A stretch of DNA of 60,498 nt from Deinococcus planocerae (GCF_002869765.1 NZ_PNOR01000026.1:1-60498); one strand, 5' to 3'; shown: positions 37,063 through 45,964, numbered from the stretch's first letter. Numbers and translations: made by a program. The notes: generated from the sequence alone by a model not told the origin.

Positions 37063-38486
37063 CCCTTCCCCTGCGCGCCGGGCGGCTCGACCTCACCTTC
37101 GAGCCCGCGACGGGCGGGGTGCGCTGGGTCCGCTTCGGGGGCGTGGAGGTGCTGCGCGGCATCTACGGGGCGGTGCGGGACAGCCGCTGGAACACCGTCC
37201 CGGCCAGGGTGGAGGTGCGCGAGGTGCGGGCCGGGGACGAGGTATTTCGCGTGACGTTCGACGCTCGCTATGAGCGCGGCGACGTGCGTTACACCTGGCG
37301 TGGGACCATCGAGGGGCGGGATGGCGTCCTCACGTACGCTTTCGACGGGGAGGCGGGGAGCGACTTCCTGAAGAACCGGATCGGGTTATGCGTGCTCCAC
37401 CCGCTCTCTGACACGGTCGGCCAGCCCTGCGAGGTCGTGCACACGGACGGGCGGGTGGAGGAACAGGCTTTCCCCGAACTCGTGAGCCCGCACCAGCCGT
37501 TCTTCGACGTGCGCGAACTCCGGCACACGAGTGCCCACGGCCTGCGCGTCGCCGTCTCCTTCGAGGGCGAGACCTTCGAGACGGAGGACCAGCGCAATTG
37601 GAGCGACGCTTCCTTCAAAACGTACTCGACGCCCCTTGCCGATCCCTTTCCGGTGCTCATGCGCGCAGGACAGAGGACACGGCATGTCGTCACCCTGCGC
37701 GTGTCAGGGGAGGTGAGGCCGGTTCCAGCAGAGGCGCCGCCGACTGCGCCCGTCCGCCCCCGCCTCGGGGTGGCCCTCGACCCTTCCGACCTCACACCCG
37801 CGCGGCTCGAACGCCTGCGCTCGTTGGGACTCGACCACCTGCGGCTCGACGTGCGCTTCGAGGATGGCTGGCGGGAGCGGCTGAGGGAGGCGGCGGGCGT
37901 GGGTGTTCCTCTAGAGGCAGCACTGTTCGTGCGGAGCCTGGATGACCTGCGGACGTTTGCGGAAGCGGCCCAGGACCTCCAGCTCGTCCGCGTGTTGCCC
38001 TTCGAGGTGGGGTCTCCAACGACAAGCGCGTCCCTGGTGCGCGAGGCCCGCTCGGTCTTCGGCCCCTCCGTCGCCATCGCGTCCGGCTCAAATGTGTACT
38101 TCGCCGAACTCAACCGGGCGCGGCCCACGGACGAGGCAGACACGCTCGTCTTCCCGCTCAACCCCGGCGTGCACGCCTCCGACGCGGCCTCCTCCTTCGA
38201 GACCTTCGAGGCGCACGCGGCGATGCTGCACACCGCGCGAGCGTTCGCGCCAGGCCGGGGGATCGTCGTGTCGCCGGTCACGCTCGACCCCTTCGATCCC
38301 AGCCAGGTTGCCGAGGTTCACCCGTCGTCCGAGGCGGCGGGCGCATGGGTGCGCGGCGCCTTCGCCAGCCTCGCGGCGGCGGGGGCGGAGGCCGTCACCT
38401 TCTTCGAGCCGGGGAGGGAGACGGACGCGGCGTTCGCGGCCCTGCGGGAGTTGTCGCGCGGGCGGGAGGCGGTGGGGCATGGCTGA
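37059..38486 (+). CDS. apnL: D-apionate lactonase-like protein (ApnL)
   Basis: Encodes 475 residues from GTG 37059. The N-terminal half has LRAGRLDLTFEPATGGVRWV, VLRGIYGAVRDSRWNTVPAR, FETEDQRNWSDASFKTY. The C-terminal half has GSNVYFAELNRARPTDEADT and PLNPGVHASDA followed by SPVTLDPFDP. From memory these fit the ApnL family, which hydrolyses D-apionolactone to D-apionate. The product seems shorter than the ApnL proteins I recall (about 600 residues), with less sequence between the two halves. No signal peptide. The ApsD-, ApnO- and OiaC-like neighbours support the call. Confidence 0.72.
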   Translation: MTLPLRAGRLDLTFEPATGGVRWVRFGGVEVLRGIYGAVRDSRWNTVPARVEVREVRAGDEVFRVTFDARYERGDVRYTWRGTIEGRDGVLTYAFDGEAGSDFLKNRIGLCVLHPLSDTVGQPCEVVHTDGRVEEQAFPELVSPHQPFFDVRELRHTSAHGLRVAVSFEGETFETEDQRNWSDASFKTYSTPLADPFPVLMRAGQRTRHVVTLRVSGEVRPVPAEAPPTAPVRPRLGVALDPSDLTPARLERLRSLGLDHLRLDVRFEDGWRERLREAAGVGVPLEAALFVRSLDDLRTFAEAAQDLQLVRVLPFEVGSPTTSASLVREARSVFGPSVAIASGSNVYFAELNRARPTDEADTLVFPLNPGVHASDAASSFETFEAHAAMLHTARAFAPGRGIVVSPVTLDPFDPSQVAEVHPSSEAAGAWVRGAFASLAAAGAEAVTFFEPGRETDAAFAALRELSRGREAVGHG

Positions 38487-39549
38487 CTCCCCGCGCGCCG
38501 CCCTGATCGGCTGCGGCTTCTTCGCGCGCAACCATGCCCACGCGTGGCGTGACCTCGGCGTGGACCTCGCCGCCGTGTGCGACACAGACGCGGGGAAGGC
38601 GCGGGCGTTCGCGGAGACGTTCGGCGGCACCCCGTACTCAGATGTCGAGACGTTGCTGCGCTCCGAGAGGCTCGACTTCGTGGACGTCGCCACCGGGGCC
38701 GCCTCGCACCGGGCGCTGGTGGAAACCGCCGCGCGGCATGGCCTGCCCGTCATCTGTCAGAAGCCGCTTGCCCTGAACCTCGAAGACGCCCGGGCGATGG
38801 TGGGCGCGTGCCGGGAAGCGGGCGTGGCCTTCATGGTGCATGAAAACTTCCGCTGGCAGACCCCGATGCGCGCGGCGAAGGCGGCGAGCGAGCGTCTTGG
38901 ACGCCTGCACTTCGGGCGGATCGTGTACCGCACGCCCTATGACGTGTACCGCGACCAGCCGTACCTCCTCACCGACGAACGCTTCGTCCTTACCGACGTC
39001 GGGGTGCACGCCCTCGACCTCGCGCGCTTTTTCCTCGGCGAGGTGGCGTGGGTGGCGGCGCACACGGGCCGGGTCCACCCCCGGGTGCGCGGCGAGGACA
39101 CCGCGACCGTCCTGCTGGGCCTCGCGTCGGGCGGCTCGGGCGTGGTGGAACTCAGTTACGGGGCGAAGACGGAACGTGACCTCTTCCCGCAGACCCTCGT
39201 GTACCTGGAGGGCGAGCGCGGCACCGTGACCCTGGGCGCCGACTACGAGGTGACGGTCGTTCTCGACGAGCGGGAGGGCTTTCACAGCGGCCTCGAACAG
39301 GTAAGCGTGGAACGCCTGCGCGCCGCCCCGCCCCCGAGACCGTGGACGGCACCGCCCCTCGACGTGGTGCAAGACAGCGTGTTGAACATCCAGCGGCACT
39401 GGCTCGACTGCCTGCGGGAGGGGCGCGCGCCGGAGACGAGCGGTGAGGACAACCTCGGCACTCTGGAGGCCGTGTTCGCCGCGTATGACGCCGCCGAGCG
39501 TGGGACAGTCGTGCACCTCGCTCCCCGCCCCGAGGAGGCCCGGGCATGA
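38479..39549 (+). CDS. apsD: D-apiose dehydrogenase-like Gfo/Idh/MocA oxidoreductase (ApsD)
   Basis: Encodes 356 residues. It has the Rossmann motif ALIGCGFFARNHAHAWRDLG and the catalytic-lysine motif QKPLALNLEDA. FMVHENFRWQTPMRAAKAA and YRTPYDVYRDQPYLLTDERF are, as far as I recall, close to the characterised apiose dehydrogenases that oxidise D-apiose to D-apionolactone with NAD+. ATG 38479 overlaps the lactonase-like gene by eight bases. It is clearly distinct from the other Gfo/Idh/MocA gene at 5834-6838. Confidence 0.75.
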   Translation: MADSPRAALIGCGFFARNHAHAWRDLGVDLAAVCDTDAGKARAFAETFGGTPYSDVETLLRSERLDFVDVATGAASHRALVETAARHGLPVICQKPLALNLEDARAMVGACREAGVAFMVHENFRWQTPMRAAKAASERLGRLHFGRIVYRTPYDVYRDQPYLLTDERFVLTDVGVHALDLARFFLGEVAWVAAHTGRVHPRVRGEDTATVLLGLASGGSGVVELSYGAKTERDLFPQTLVYLEGERGTVTLGADYEVTVVLDEREGFHSGLEQVSVERLRAAPPPRPWTAPPLDVVQDSVLNIQRHWLDCLREGRAPETSGEDNLGTLEAVFAAYDAAERGTVVHLAPRPEEARA

Positions 39550-40352
39550 AGGTCGGCGTCTCCTCCTACACCTGGCCGTATCACGTCGCGCACGGGCGAT
39601 TGACCCCCTTCGACGTGCTGCGGCGGGCGCGCGATCTGGGCGTCGGCGCCGTGCAGTACGCGGACAACCTCTCGCTGCTGGGACTGACAACCCATGAACT
39701 CGACCGCCTGACCGGAGAGGCGCGGGAGGCCGGGCTCGCTTTGGAGGTCGGCGCACGCGGCCTCGACCCTGCCCTTCTGCGCGCGCACCTCGACCTGGCC
39801 CGGCGGGTCGGCTCGCCCTTCGTCCGGGTGGTGATCGACACGCCCGGGGACGAACCGACGCCCGACGAAGTCATCCAGCGCCTCCTCCCCCTGCGCGCCG
39901 AGTTCGAGACGGCGGGCGTGCGGCTGGGCTTCGAGAACCACGACCGCTTCCGGGCACGGGTCCTTGCTGGGATGGTCGAGCGGCTGGGCGAGTGGACCGG
40001 AATCGTCCTCGACACGTCGAACTCGCTGGGGGCGGGCGAGGGGACGCTGGAGGTCGCGCACCTTCTCGCGCCGCACGTCCTCAACCTCCACGCGAAGGAG
40101 TACGTGGCGCGGCGGGTGGACAACGGCCTGGGGGTCCACGTCCACGGCGCCCCGGCGGGCGAGGGCGTGATGCGGCTGCCCGAGGTGCTGGGGGAACTGC
40201 GGGCACACGGGCGGGACGTGAACGTGATCCTGGAGGCGTGGACGCTGCCCCAGGCGACGCTTGAAGAAACCCTCGCGCTGGAAGAGGACTGGGCCGGGCG
40301 CGGCGTGGCCTACTTGCGCGGGGTGCTGGAACGGCAGGAGGTGAACGTATGA
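39546..40352 (+). CDS. oiaC: 3-oxo-isoapionate decarboxylase-like TIM-barrel protein (OiaC)
   Basis: Encodes 268 residues of the xylose-isomerase-like TIM-barrel superfamily. KVGVSSYTWPYHVAHGRLTP opens the barrel. Metal-ligand positions appear as GFENHDRF (E), IVLDTSNSLGAGEG (D), LHAKEYVA (H) and ILEAWTLP (E). In oxidative apiose pathways, a protein of this superfamily (OiaC) decarboxylates 3-oxo-isoapionate to L-erythrulose; gene context supports that role here. ATG 39546 overlaps the dehydrogenase stop and its own stop overlaps the kinase gene. Confidence 0.65.
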   Translation: MKVGVSSYTWPYHVAHGRLTPFDVLRRARDLGVGAVQYADNLSLLGLTTHELDRLTGEAREAGLALEVGARGLDPALLRAHLDLARRVGSPFVRVVIDTPGDEPTPDEVIQRLLPLRAEFETAGVRLGFENHDRFRARVLAGMVERLGEWTGIVLDTSNSLGAGEGTLEVAHLLAPHVLNLHAKEYVARRVDNGLGVHVHGAPAGEGVMRLPEVLGELRAHGRDVNVILEAWTLPQATLEETLALEEDWAGRGVAYLRGVLERQEVNV

Positions 40353-42022
40353 ACGTTGTTCCCGGCTTTGCGGTGGGCCTCGACTTCGGCACGGGCAGCG
40401 TGCGTGCCCTCGTCGTGCGGCTCTCGGACGGGGCGGAGGTGGGTACGGGGGTCGCGCCGTACGCGCACGGGGAGGGCGGCGTGATCCTGAGCGCCCACGA
40501 CCCGCACTTCGCCCGCCAGCACCCGGCGGACTACCTGGAGGGGGCCGCCACGGCGACGGCGGGGGCGCTCGCCGCCGCGCGGGACGCCGACCCGGGCTTC
40601 TCGCCCGACCTCGTGCGCGGCCTGGGGGTGGACACGACGGGCAGCACGCCCCTCCCGGTGGACGCGGCGGGCGCGGCGCTTGCGCTGGGCCCCGCCTTCG
40701 CCGACCACCCGGCGGCCCTCGCGTGGTTGTGGAAGGACCACACGTCCGCCCGGGAGGCGGAGCGCGTGACCCACCTCGCCCGCGACCTCGCGCCCCAGGC
40801 CCTCGCGGGGGTGGGCGGCGTGTACAGCTCCGAGTGGTACTGGGCCAAGCTCCTGCGCTGCGCCGAGACGGCCCCCGGGGTGATGGCGGCGGCCCACGAC
40901 TGGGTGGAGATCGCCGACTGGCTTCCGGCCACCTTTGCGGGCCGGGAGGCCGAGGGACCGCGCGGCATCTGCGCCAGCGGCCACAAGCTGATGTACCACC
41001 CCGAGCGGGGCTGGCCGCCCCGGGCCTTGCTCGCCGCGCTGCACCCCGAGCTGGAGCGGATCGGCGAGCGGCTGCGCACGCGCGAGGTGCTGGACGGGGC
41101 GCGGGCCGTGGGCACGCTCACCCCGGAGTGGGCTTCCCGGCTCGGCCTGCCGCCCGGCGCCGCGGTGGCGACCGGCGCCTTCGACGCGCACCTGGGCGCG
41201 GTGGGGGCGGGGGTGCGGGAGGGCACGCTCGTGAAGGTGATGGGCACCTCGACCTGCGACCTGATGGTGGCGCGGCCCGCGGCGGACTTTCCCCACATCC
41301 CGGGGCTGTGCGGGGTCGTGCCGGGCTCGGTCTTGCCGGGGCTGCTCGGGCTGGAGGCGGGGCAGTCGGCGGTGGGGGACCTCTTCGCGTGGTGGTCGCG
41401 GGTGTGCGGGGCGGACCTCCCGGCCCTGGAGCGGGAGGCCGCGGCCCTCGCCCCGGGCGAGAGCGGTCTCCTGGCCCTGGACTGGAACAACGGCAACCGC
41501 ACGGTGCTCGTGGACACGCGCCTGAGCGGCCTGCTGCTGGGCCAGACCCTCCAGACGCGGCCCCACGAGGTGTACCGCGCCCTGGTGGAGGCGACCGCCT
41601 TCGGGGCGCGGGTCATCGTGGAGCGCCTGGAGGAGTACGGGGTGGCGGTGGAGCGCGTCGTCGCGGCGGGCGGCATCGCGGAGCGCAGCCCCCTGGTCAT
41701 GCAGACCTACGCGGACGTGCTGGGGCGGCCCGTGTTCGTGTCCAGATCGTCGCAAACCTCGGCCCTGGGCGCGGCGGTCGCGGCGGCGGTGGCGGCGGGG
41801 GCGTACCCCACCTTCGAGGCCGCCCAGGACGCGATGTGCGGCGTGCGGGGGGCTCCGTACCGCCCCTCCCCGGGGGCCGCGCGGGTTTACGACGACCTGT
41901 ACGGCCTCTACCGCGAGCTGCACGACGCCTTCGGGCGCCCGGACGCGCCGACCCCCAACCTCGCGCACGTCATGAAGCGCCTGCTGGGCGTGCAGGGCCG
42001 GGCGAGGGCGGTGAGCGCGTGA
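40349..42022 (+). CDS. Ribulokinase-like FGGY carbohydrate kinase (AraB type)
   Basis: Encodes 557 residues, the length of AraB. Ribulokinase-type features: VGLDFGTGSVRALVV, RGLGVDTTGSTPLPVD, WLWKDHTSAREAERV, GGVYSSEWYWAKLLR and DWVEIADWLPATF. The catalytic loop is ATGAFDAHLGAVGAG, and the nucleotide site includes KVMGTSTCDLMV and VVAAGGIAERSPLVMQTYAD. AraB phosphorylates L-ribulose and some other ketoses at the terminal carbon. No L-arabinose isomerase gene is present, so its substrate here is uncertain; L-erythrulose from OiaC is a candidate. Confidence 0.85.
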   Translation: MNVVPGFAVGLDFGTGSVRALVVRLSDGAEVGTGVAPYAHGEGGVILSAHDPHFARQHPADYLEGAATATAGALAAARDADPGFSPDLVRGLGVDTTGSTPLPVDAAGAALALGPAFADHPAALAWLWKDHTSAREAERVTHLARDLAPQALAGVGGVYSSEWYWAKLLRCAETAPGVMAAAHDWVEIADWLPATFAGREAEGPRGICASGHKLMYHPERGWPPRALLAALHPELERIGERLRTREVLDGARAVGTLTPEWASRLGLPPGAAVATGAFDAHLGAVGAGVREGTLVKVMGTSTCDLMVARPAADFPHIPGLCGVVPGSVLPGLLGLEAGQSAVGDLFAWWSRVCGADLPALEREAAALAPGESGLLALDWNNGNRTVLVDTRLSGLLLGQTLQTRPHEVYRALVEATAFGARVIVERLEEYGVAVERVVAAGGIAERSPLVMQTYADVLGRPVFVSRSSQTSALGAAVAAAVAAGAYPTFEAAQDAMCGVRGAPYRPSPGAARVYDDLYGLYRELHDAFGRPDAPTPNLAHVMKRLLGVQGRARAVSA

Positions 42023-42774
42023 CCTTTGACGCGCTGCGCGAGCAGGCCTGCGAGGCGAACCTCGCCCTCGTGGGCCACGGGCTCGTCCTGCTGACCTGGG
42101 GCAACGCCTCCGCGTTCGACCCGGAGAGCGGCGTGATGGCGATCAAGCCCAGCGGGGTGCCGTACGCGGACCTCACCCCGCGCGAGATGGTGCTCGTGGA
42201 GGTCGGAAGCGGGCGGGTGCTGGACGGTGCGGGGCGCCCCTCGTCCGACACCGACACGCACCGGGGGCTGTACGCGGCCTTCGGGGGCGTGCGGGGGGTC
42301 GTGCACACCCACTCGACCTACGCGACCGCGTGGGCACAGTCGGGGCTCGACCTGCCGTGCCTGGGCACCACCCACGCCGACGACTTTCGCGGCCCCGTGC
42401 CCTGCACCCGGCCCCTGTCGGCGGCGGAGATCGGCGCGCCGGAGGGCTACGAGCACGCGACGGGCGCGGCCATCGTGCGCGAGTTCCGCGAGCGCGGCCT
42501 GGACCCGCTCGGCGTGCCGGGGGTGCTCGTGCACGGGCACGCGCCCTTCACCTGGGGAGAGAGCGCGGGGGGGGCCGTCCACGCGGCGGTCGTCCTCGAA
42601 CGGGTGGCGCAGCTCGCCCTGCTCGCGCGGCTGCTCGCGCCGAACGCGCCGCCCCTCGCGGGGGCGCTGCTCGACCGCCACCACTCCCGCAAACACGGGC
42701 CGAACGCCTCGTACGGCCAACCCGGCTCCGCTCCCCAGTCGGGCGGACAGGACCGGAAAGGAAAGGTGCCATGA
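42019..42774 (+). CDS. L-ribulose-5-phosphate 4-epimerase-like class II aldolase family protein (AraD type)
   Basis: Encodes 251 residues from GTG 42019. The class II aldolase/epimerase zinc site is visible: THSTYATAW (two H), LVHGHAPFTWG (H). LTWGNASAFDP and IKPSGVPYADLTP are the phosphate and substrate loops shared with AraD. Length is slightly above AraD (about 230) because of a polar tail (about 225-251). It overlaps the kinase gene by four bases and the ApnO-like gene by four. Role within an apiose-type pathway is unclear. Confidence 0.85.
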   Translation: MTFDALREQACEANLALVGHGLVLLTWGNASAFDPESGVMAIKPSGVPYADLTPREMVLVEVGSGRVLDGAGRPSSDTDTHRGLYAAFGGVRGVVHTHSTYATAWAQSGLDLPCLGTTHADDFRGPVPCTRPLSAAEIGAPEGYEHATGAAIVREFRERGLDPLGVPGVLVHGHAPFTWGESAGGAVHAAVVLERVAQLALLARLLAPNAPPLAGALLDRHHSRKHGPNASYGQPGSAPQSGGQDRKGKVP

Positions 42775-43667
42775 CACAGGAACACGCGGGGCAGGAGCAC
42801 GCCGGGCAGGAGGTCCGGCAGACGGTCGCCATCCTCGGCGCCGCGGGCCACATGGGCACGCGCATCTCGCGCACGCTCGCCCGCCACCCCGAGTACGCCC
42901 TGCTCTTCGTGGAGGCGGACGGGGCGGGTGAGGAGCGGCTGCGGGCGCGCGGGGACACGCCCACCGCCCCCGCGGACGCGCTGGCGCGGGCCGACGTCGT
43001 GGTGCTCGCCGTGCCCGACCGGCTGATCCGGGCGGTCGCGCACGAGGCGGTGCCCCGGGTGCGCCCCGGCACCCTGATCGTCACCCTCGACCCCGCCGCC
43101 CCCTACGCGGGCCACCTCCCGGAGCGGGCGGACGTCTCGTACTTCGTGACCCACCCCGCCCATCCCCCGGTGTTCAACGACGAGGTGGGCGAGGCCCGGC
43201 GCGACTTCTTCGGGAGCGGCCTCGCCAAGCAGGCCATCGTGAGCGCGCTGATGCAGGGCCCAGAGGAGGACTACGCCCGCGGGGAGGCGGTCTCGGGGGC
43301 GATGTTCGGCCCGATCCTCAGGTCGCACCGGGTCACGGTCGAGCAGATGGCGATCCTGGAACCCGCGATGAGCGAGACGGTGGTCGCCACCCTCGCCACC
43401 GCGATGCGCGAGGCGATGGACGAGGCGATTCGCATGGGGGTGCCGCCCGAGGCGGCGCGCGACTTCATCCTCGGGCACATCAACATCCCGCTCGCCATCG
43501 TGTTCGGGGAGATCGAGTGGGACTTCTCGGCGGGGGCGAAGGCGGCCATCGAGCAGGCCCGGCACGACATCTTCCGGCCCGACTGGAAAGAGCGCGTCTT
43601 CGACCTCGCCGCCATCCGGCGCAGCATTGCTAGGATCACGGGCGAGGTGGGGGGCGTCACGACCTGA
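42771..43667 (+). CDS. apnO: D-apionate oxidoisomerase-like dehydrogenase (ApnO)
   Basis: Encodes 298 residues. The Rossmann motif is VAILGAAGHMGTRISRTLAR. VVVLAVPDRLIRAVAHEAVP, YFVTHPAHPPVFNDEV, LMQGPEEDYARGEAVS and SHRVTVEQMAILEPAMSETV fit the ApnO family as I recall it, a 6-phosphogluconate-dehydrogenase-like group. ApnO oxidises D-apionate and rearranges it to 3-oxo-isoapionate with NAD+. ATG 42771 overlaps the AraD-like gene. Together with the ApsD-, ApnL- and OiaC-like genes this completes a plausible oxidative apiose route. Confidence 0.75.
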   Translation: MTQEHAGQEHAGQEVRQTVAILGAAGHMGTRISRTLARHPEYALLFVEADGAGEERLRARGDTPTAPADALARADVVVLAVPDRLIRAVAHEAVPRVRPGTLIVTLDPAAPYAGHLPERADVSYFVTHPAHPPVFNDEVGEARRDFFGSGLAKQAIVSALMQGPEEDYARGEAVSGAMFGPILRSHRVTVEQMAILEPAMSETVVATLATAMREAMDEAIRMGVPPEAARDFILGHINIPLAIVFGEIEWDFSAGAKAAIEQARHDIFRPDWKERVFDLAAIRRSIARITGEVGGVTT

Positions 43668-43699
43668 CCCCCCCGGGCCCGGCAGGAGGAGACCGAGGG

Positions 43700-44344
43700 G
43701 TGAGGGAAGAACGGGTGCTGCTCAAGGACCAGGCGTACGAGCGCCTCAAGGAACTGGTGCTCAGCGAGGCGCTGCCGCCCGGCGGCTTCCTCTCCGAGCG
43801 CCAGCTCGCCGCCCGGCTCGGCATGAGCAAGACCCCCGTCAAGGCAGGCCTGGAGCGCCTCGCCCACGAGGGCTTCCTCACGATCTCGCCCCAGCAGGGC
43901 GTCGTCGTGCGGGAGATTCCGGCCCGCGAGATCGTGGACCTCTTCGATATCCGCATCGCCCTGGAGACCTTTACCGTGCAGCGCCTGGCAGGAAGGCTCA
44001 CCCCCGAGCAGGCCGCCCGGCTCGGGGCCAACGTGGACGCCCAGCGGGGGGCCATTCCCCAGGGCGACGTGCGCCTGAGCACCGCGCTCGACGAGGAGTT
44101 TCACCTGCTGCTCTCCGAGTTCCTGGGCAACCAGGAGGTGCTGCGGGTGATGCTGAGCCTGCGAGACCGCCTCACCCGCGTGATCTCCTGGGTGTTCCGG
44201 CGCGCGCCGAACCGCTTCGAGGCGAGCTTTCAAGACCACGAGCGCATCCTGAGCGCGGTGCTCGCCGGGGACGCCGACCTGGCGAGCGAGCGCGTGCGCG
44301 AGCATCTGGAGTTCGGCAAGGTGTTCCTCGTCACCCTGCGCTGA
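43700..44344 (+). CDS. GntR-family regulator, FCD subgroup, at the end of the apiose-type cluster
   Basis: Encodes 214 residues from GTG 43700, with AGGAGG about ten bases upstream. The winged helix reads AYERLKELVLSEALPPGGFL and AARLGMSKTPVKAGLERLAH. The FCD ligand domain contains DEEFHLLLSEFLGN and DHERILSAVLAGD, with D/H residues that often bind a metal and an organic acid. A sugar-acid intermediate such as apionate would be a natural effector. It may act at the CATCTCA-TGAGATG palindrome at 31862, which is inference. Confidence 0.88.
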   Translation: MREERVLLKDQAYERLKELVLSEALPPGGFLSERQLAARLGMSKTPVKAGLERLAHEGFLTISPQQGVVVREIPAREIVDLFDIRIALETFTVQRLAGRLTPEQAARLGANVDAQRGAIPQGDVRLSTALDEEFHLLLSEFLGNQEVLRVMLSLRDRLTRVISWVFRRAPNRFEASFQDHERILSAVLAGDADLASERVREHLEFGKVFLVTLR

Positions 44345-44744
44345 GCTCTAGCCGGGCCGGGCCGTGACCCGCCGCTGGGGGGAGTCTGCGGCGGTCGCGC
44401 ACGGCGGACCACGGGGCGCTCACCGTGGCGCCCGGCAGGGAGGTGCGCACGTTGATCCGGTCGCCCGGGAGGGTGAGCAGGTTGCCGCCGAACTCGGACG
44501 TGAGCCACCGATTCTCCAGGGTCAGGCCGTCCGCCGAGAGGAGGCTCTGATTGGACCTGAAGATGCCCAGGAAACCGGCGTAATCCGCACGCGGCACGAC
44601 GAGGGAGGCGTTCACCGCGTCACGCTCCACGCTCCCTTGCGCGGCGTCCACAGTGGGCCGGTCAGGGTCTTGCCGGCGCGCGGCGCGCGTGACGGTGAAG
44701 TCGAACGCCCGGTCGTACAGGGCGCGGAGGGAGCCGACCTGCAC
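44331..44744 (-). CDS. Possible gene or gene remnant, function unknown
   Basis: An open frame of 137 codons from GTG 44744, convergent with and overlapping the GntR gene end. The middle is protein-like (VNASLVVPRADYAGFLGIFR, SLLSADGLTLENRWLTSEFG), but the ends are not, and no ribosome site or family was recognised. It may be the remains of a longer gene, since the frame also continues upstream without a start. Confidence 0.35.
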   Translation of the reverse strand: MQVGSLRALYDRAFDFTVTRAARRQDPDRPTVDAAQGSVERDAVNASLVVPRADYAGFLGIFRSNQSLLSADGLTLENRWLTSEFGGNLLTLPGDRINVRTSLPGATVSAPWSAVRDRRRLPPAAGHGPARLELSAG

Positions 44745-44770
44745 GGCGGGCGTGCCCGCCCGGGGGTCGT

Positions 44771-45751
44771 TCAGGCGGGCGGCGGGCCCAGGATGCCGCT
44801 CAGGAACGCGAGGCGCGCGCCGGCCTGGGCGCTCTCACCGCCCTCGTGCCCGGCGAAGGGCCACACCTGCATCCGGGCCTCTCCCCCGTAGTGGTTGTAG
44901 GCCGCGTACACCGTGCTCGGCGGGCAGGTCTGGTCGTGCAGCCCCACCGAGAAGAGCGCGGGGGCCGTGGCCCGGGGGGCGAAGTTCACCCCGTCGAAGT
45001 AGCTCAGCGTCTGGAAGACCTGCTCCACCCGCTCGCGGTGCGCCCGGCAGTAGCGCGCGACCTCCACGTAGGGCACGGCGTCCGTGATCTGCACCGCCCG
45101 GCGGTGGTGGCACAGGAAGGGCACGTCGGCGAGCAGGGCCCGAACGTCCGGCACCAGGGCCGCGACCGCCAGCGCCAGCCCGCCCCCCTGGCTGATCCCC
45201 GCCACCGCGACCCGGCCCGGCTCCACCGCCGGGTGGGCGCGCGCCGCCTCCACCGCCCGCACCGCGTCGGTGATCAGGCGGCGGTAGTAGGCGTGGGCGG
45301 GATCGAGGACGCCCTGGGTCAGGAACCCCGGGTGGTGGGGGTCGCCGCGGCCTCCCGGGTCGGGCGTGTCGCCGTGGCGCCAGGTGCCGCCCTGGCCGCG
45401 GGTGTCCATCACGAGGTGCGCGTACCCGGCGCAGGCGTACAGCAGCCAGTCCCAGGGGTAGCCCCGGCCTCCCCCGTAGCCGACGAACTCCACCACGCAG
45501 GGCAGCGGACCAAGGCGGCGGGCGGGCAGCACCAGCCAGCCCTTGATCGGCTGTCCCCCGAACCCCGCGAAGGTCACGTCCCGCACCTCCAGGGTGACGA
45601 GGGGGGTCTGGACGGGAGTGAAGACCGGGTTCAGGGGAAAGCTGCGCGCCTCCTCCAGGGTCGCCTGCCAGAAGCGGTCGAAGTCCCCGGGCTCCTCGCG
45701 CGGCGGGCGGTAGCGTTCCAGCTCATCCAGGGGCAGGTCGAACGCGGCCAT
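44771..45751 (-). CDS. Acetylxylan esterase / cephalosporin-C deacetylase-like hydrolase
   Basis: Encodes 326 residues, the usual size of carbohydrate esterase family 7 enzymes. The catalytic triad is S187 (AGISQGGGL), D273 (GLHDQTCPPS) and H302 (FAGHEGGE). The RGQGG element (RGQGGTWRHGD) is the CE7-specific loop, and PLNPVFTP is typical of the N-terminal region. No signal peptide, so it works in the cytosol removing acetyl groups from imported oligosaccharides or sugars. It suits a plant cell-wall sugar lifestyle, next to the apiose-type cluster. Confidence 0.92.
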   Translation of the reverse strand: MAAFDLPLDELERYRPPREEPGDFDRFWQATLEEARSFPLNPVFTPVQTPLVTLEVRDVTFAGFGGQPIKGWLVLPARRLGPLPCVVEFVGYGGGRGYPWDWLLYACAGYAHLVMDTRGQGGTWRHGDTPDPGGRGDPHHPGFLTQGVLDPAHAYYRRLITDAVRAVEAARAHPAVEPGRVAVAGISQGGGLALAVAALVPDVRALLADVPFLCHHRRAVQITDAVPYVEVARYCRAHRERVEQVFQTLSYFDGVNFAPRATAPALFSVGLHDQTCPPSTVYAAYNHYGGEARMQVWPFAGHEGGESAQAGARLAFLSGILGPPPA

Positions 45752-45964
45752 GCCCGCACCCTACCCGAGAATCGGCCCGCCGCCGAAGTCGGCGCCGACC
45801 GTGTGGAGCGCTCCGGGGCGGCCAGCCTCACAGCGGGACCCCCGTCACCTGAGGGGCCACCCTTTCGGTGATGGGAGCGAGAGAAGCGGCTGACCGGGAA
45901 AGACGGCGGCCTGCGTGGAGGTGAAGGGGTGCTTCCCTCCCCAGGGCACAACGGAACACCGCGG

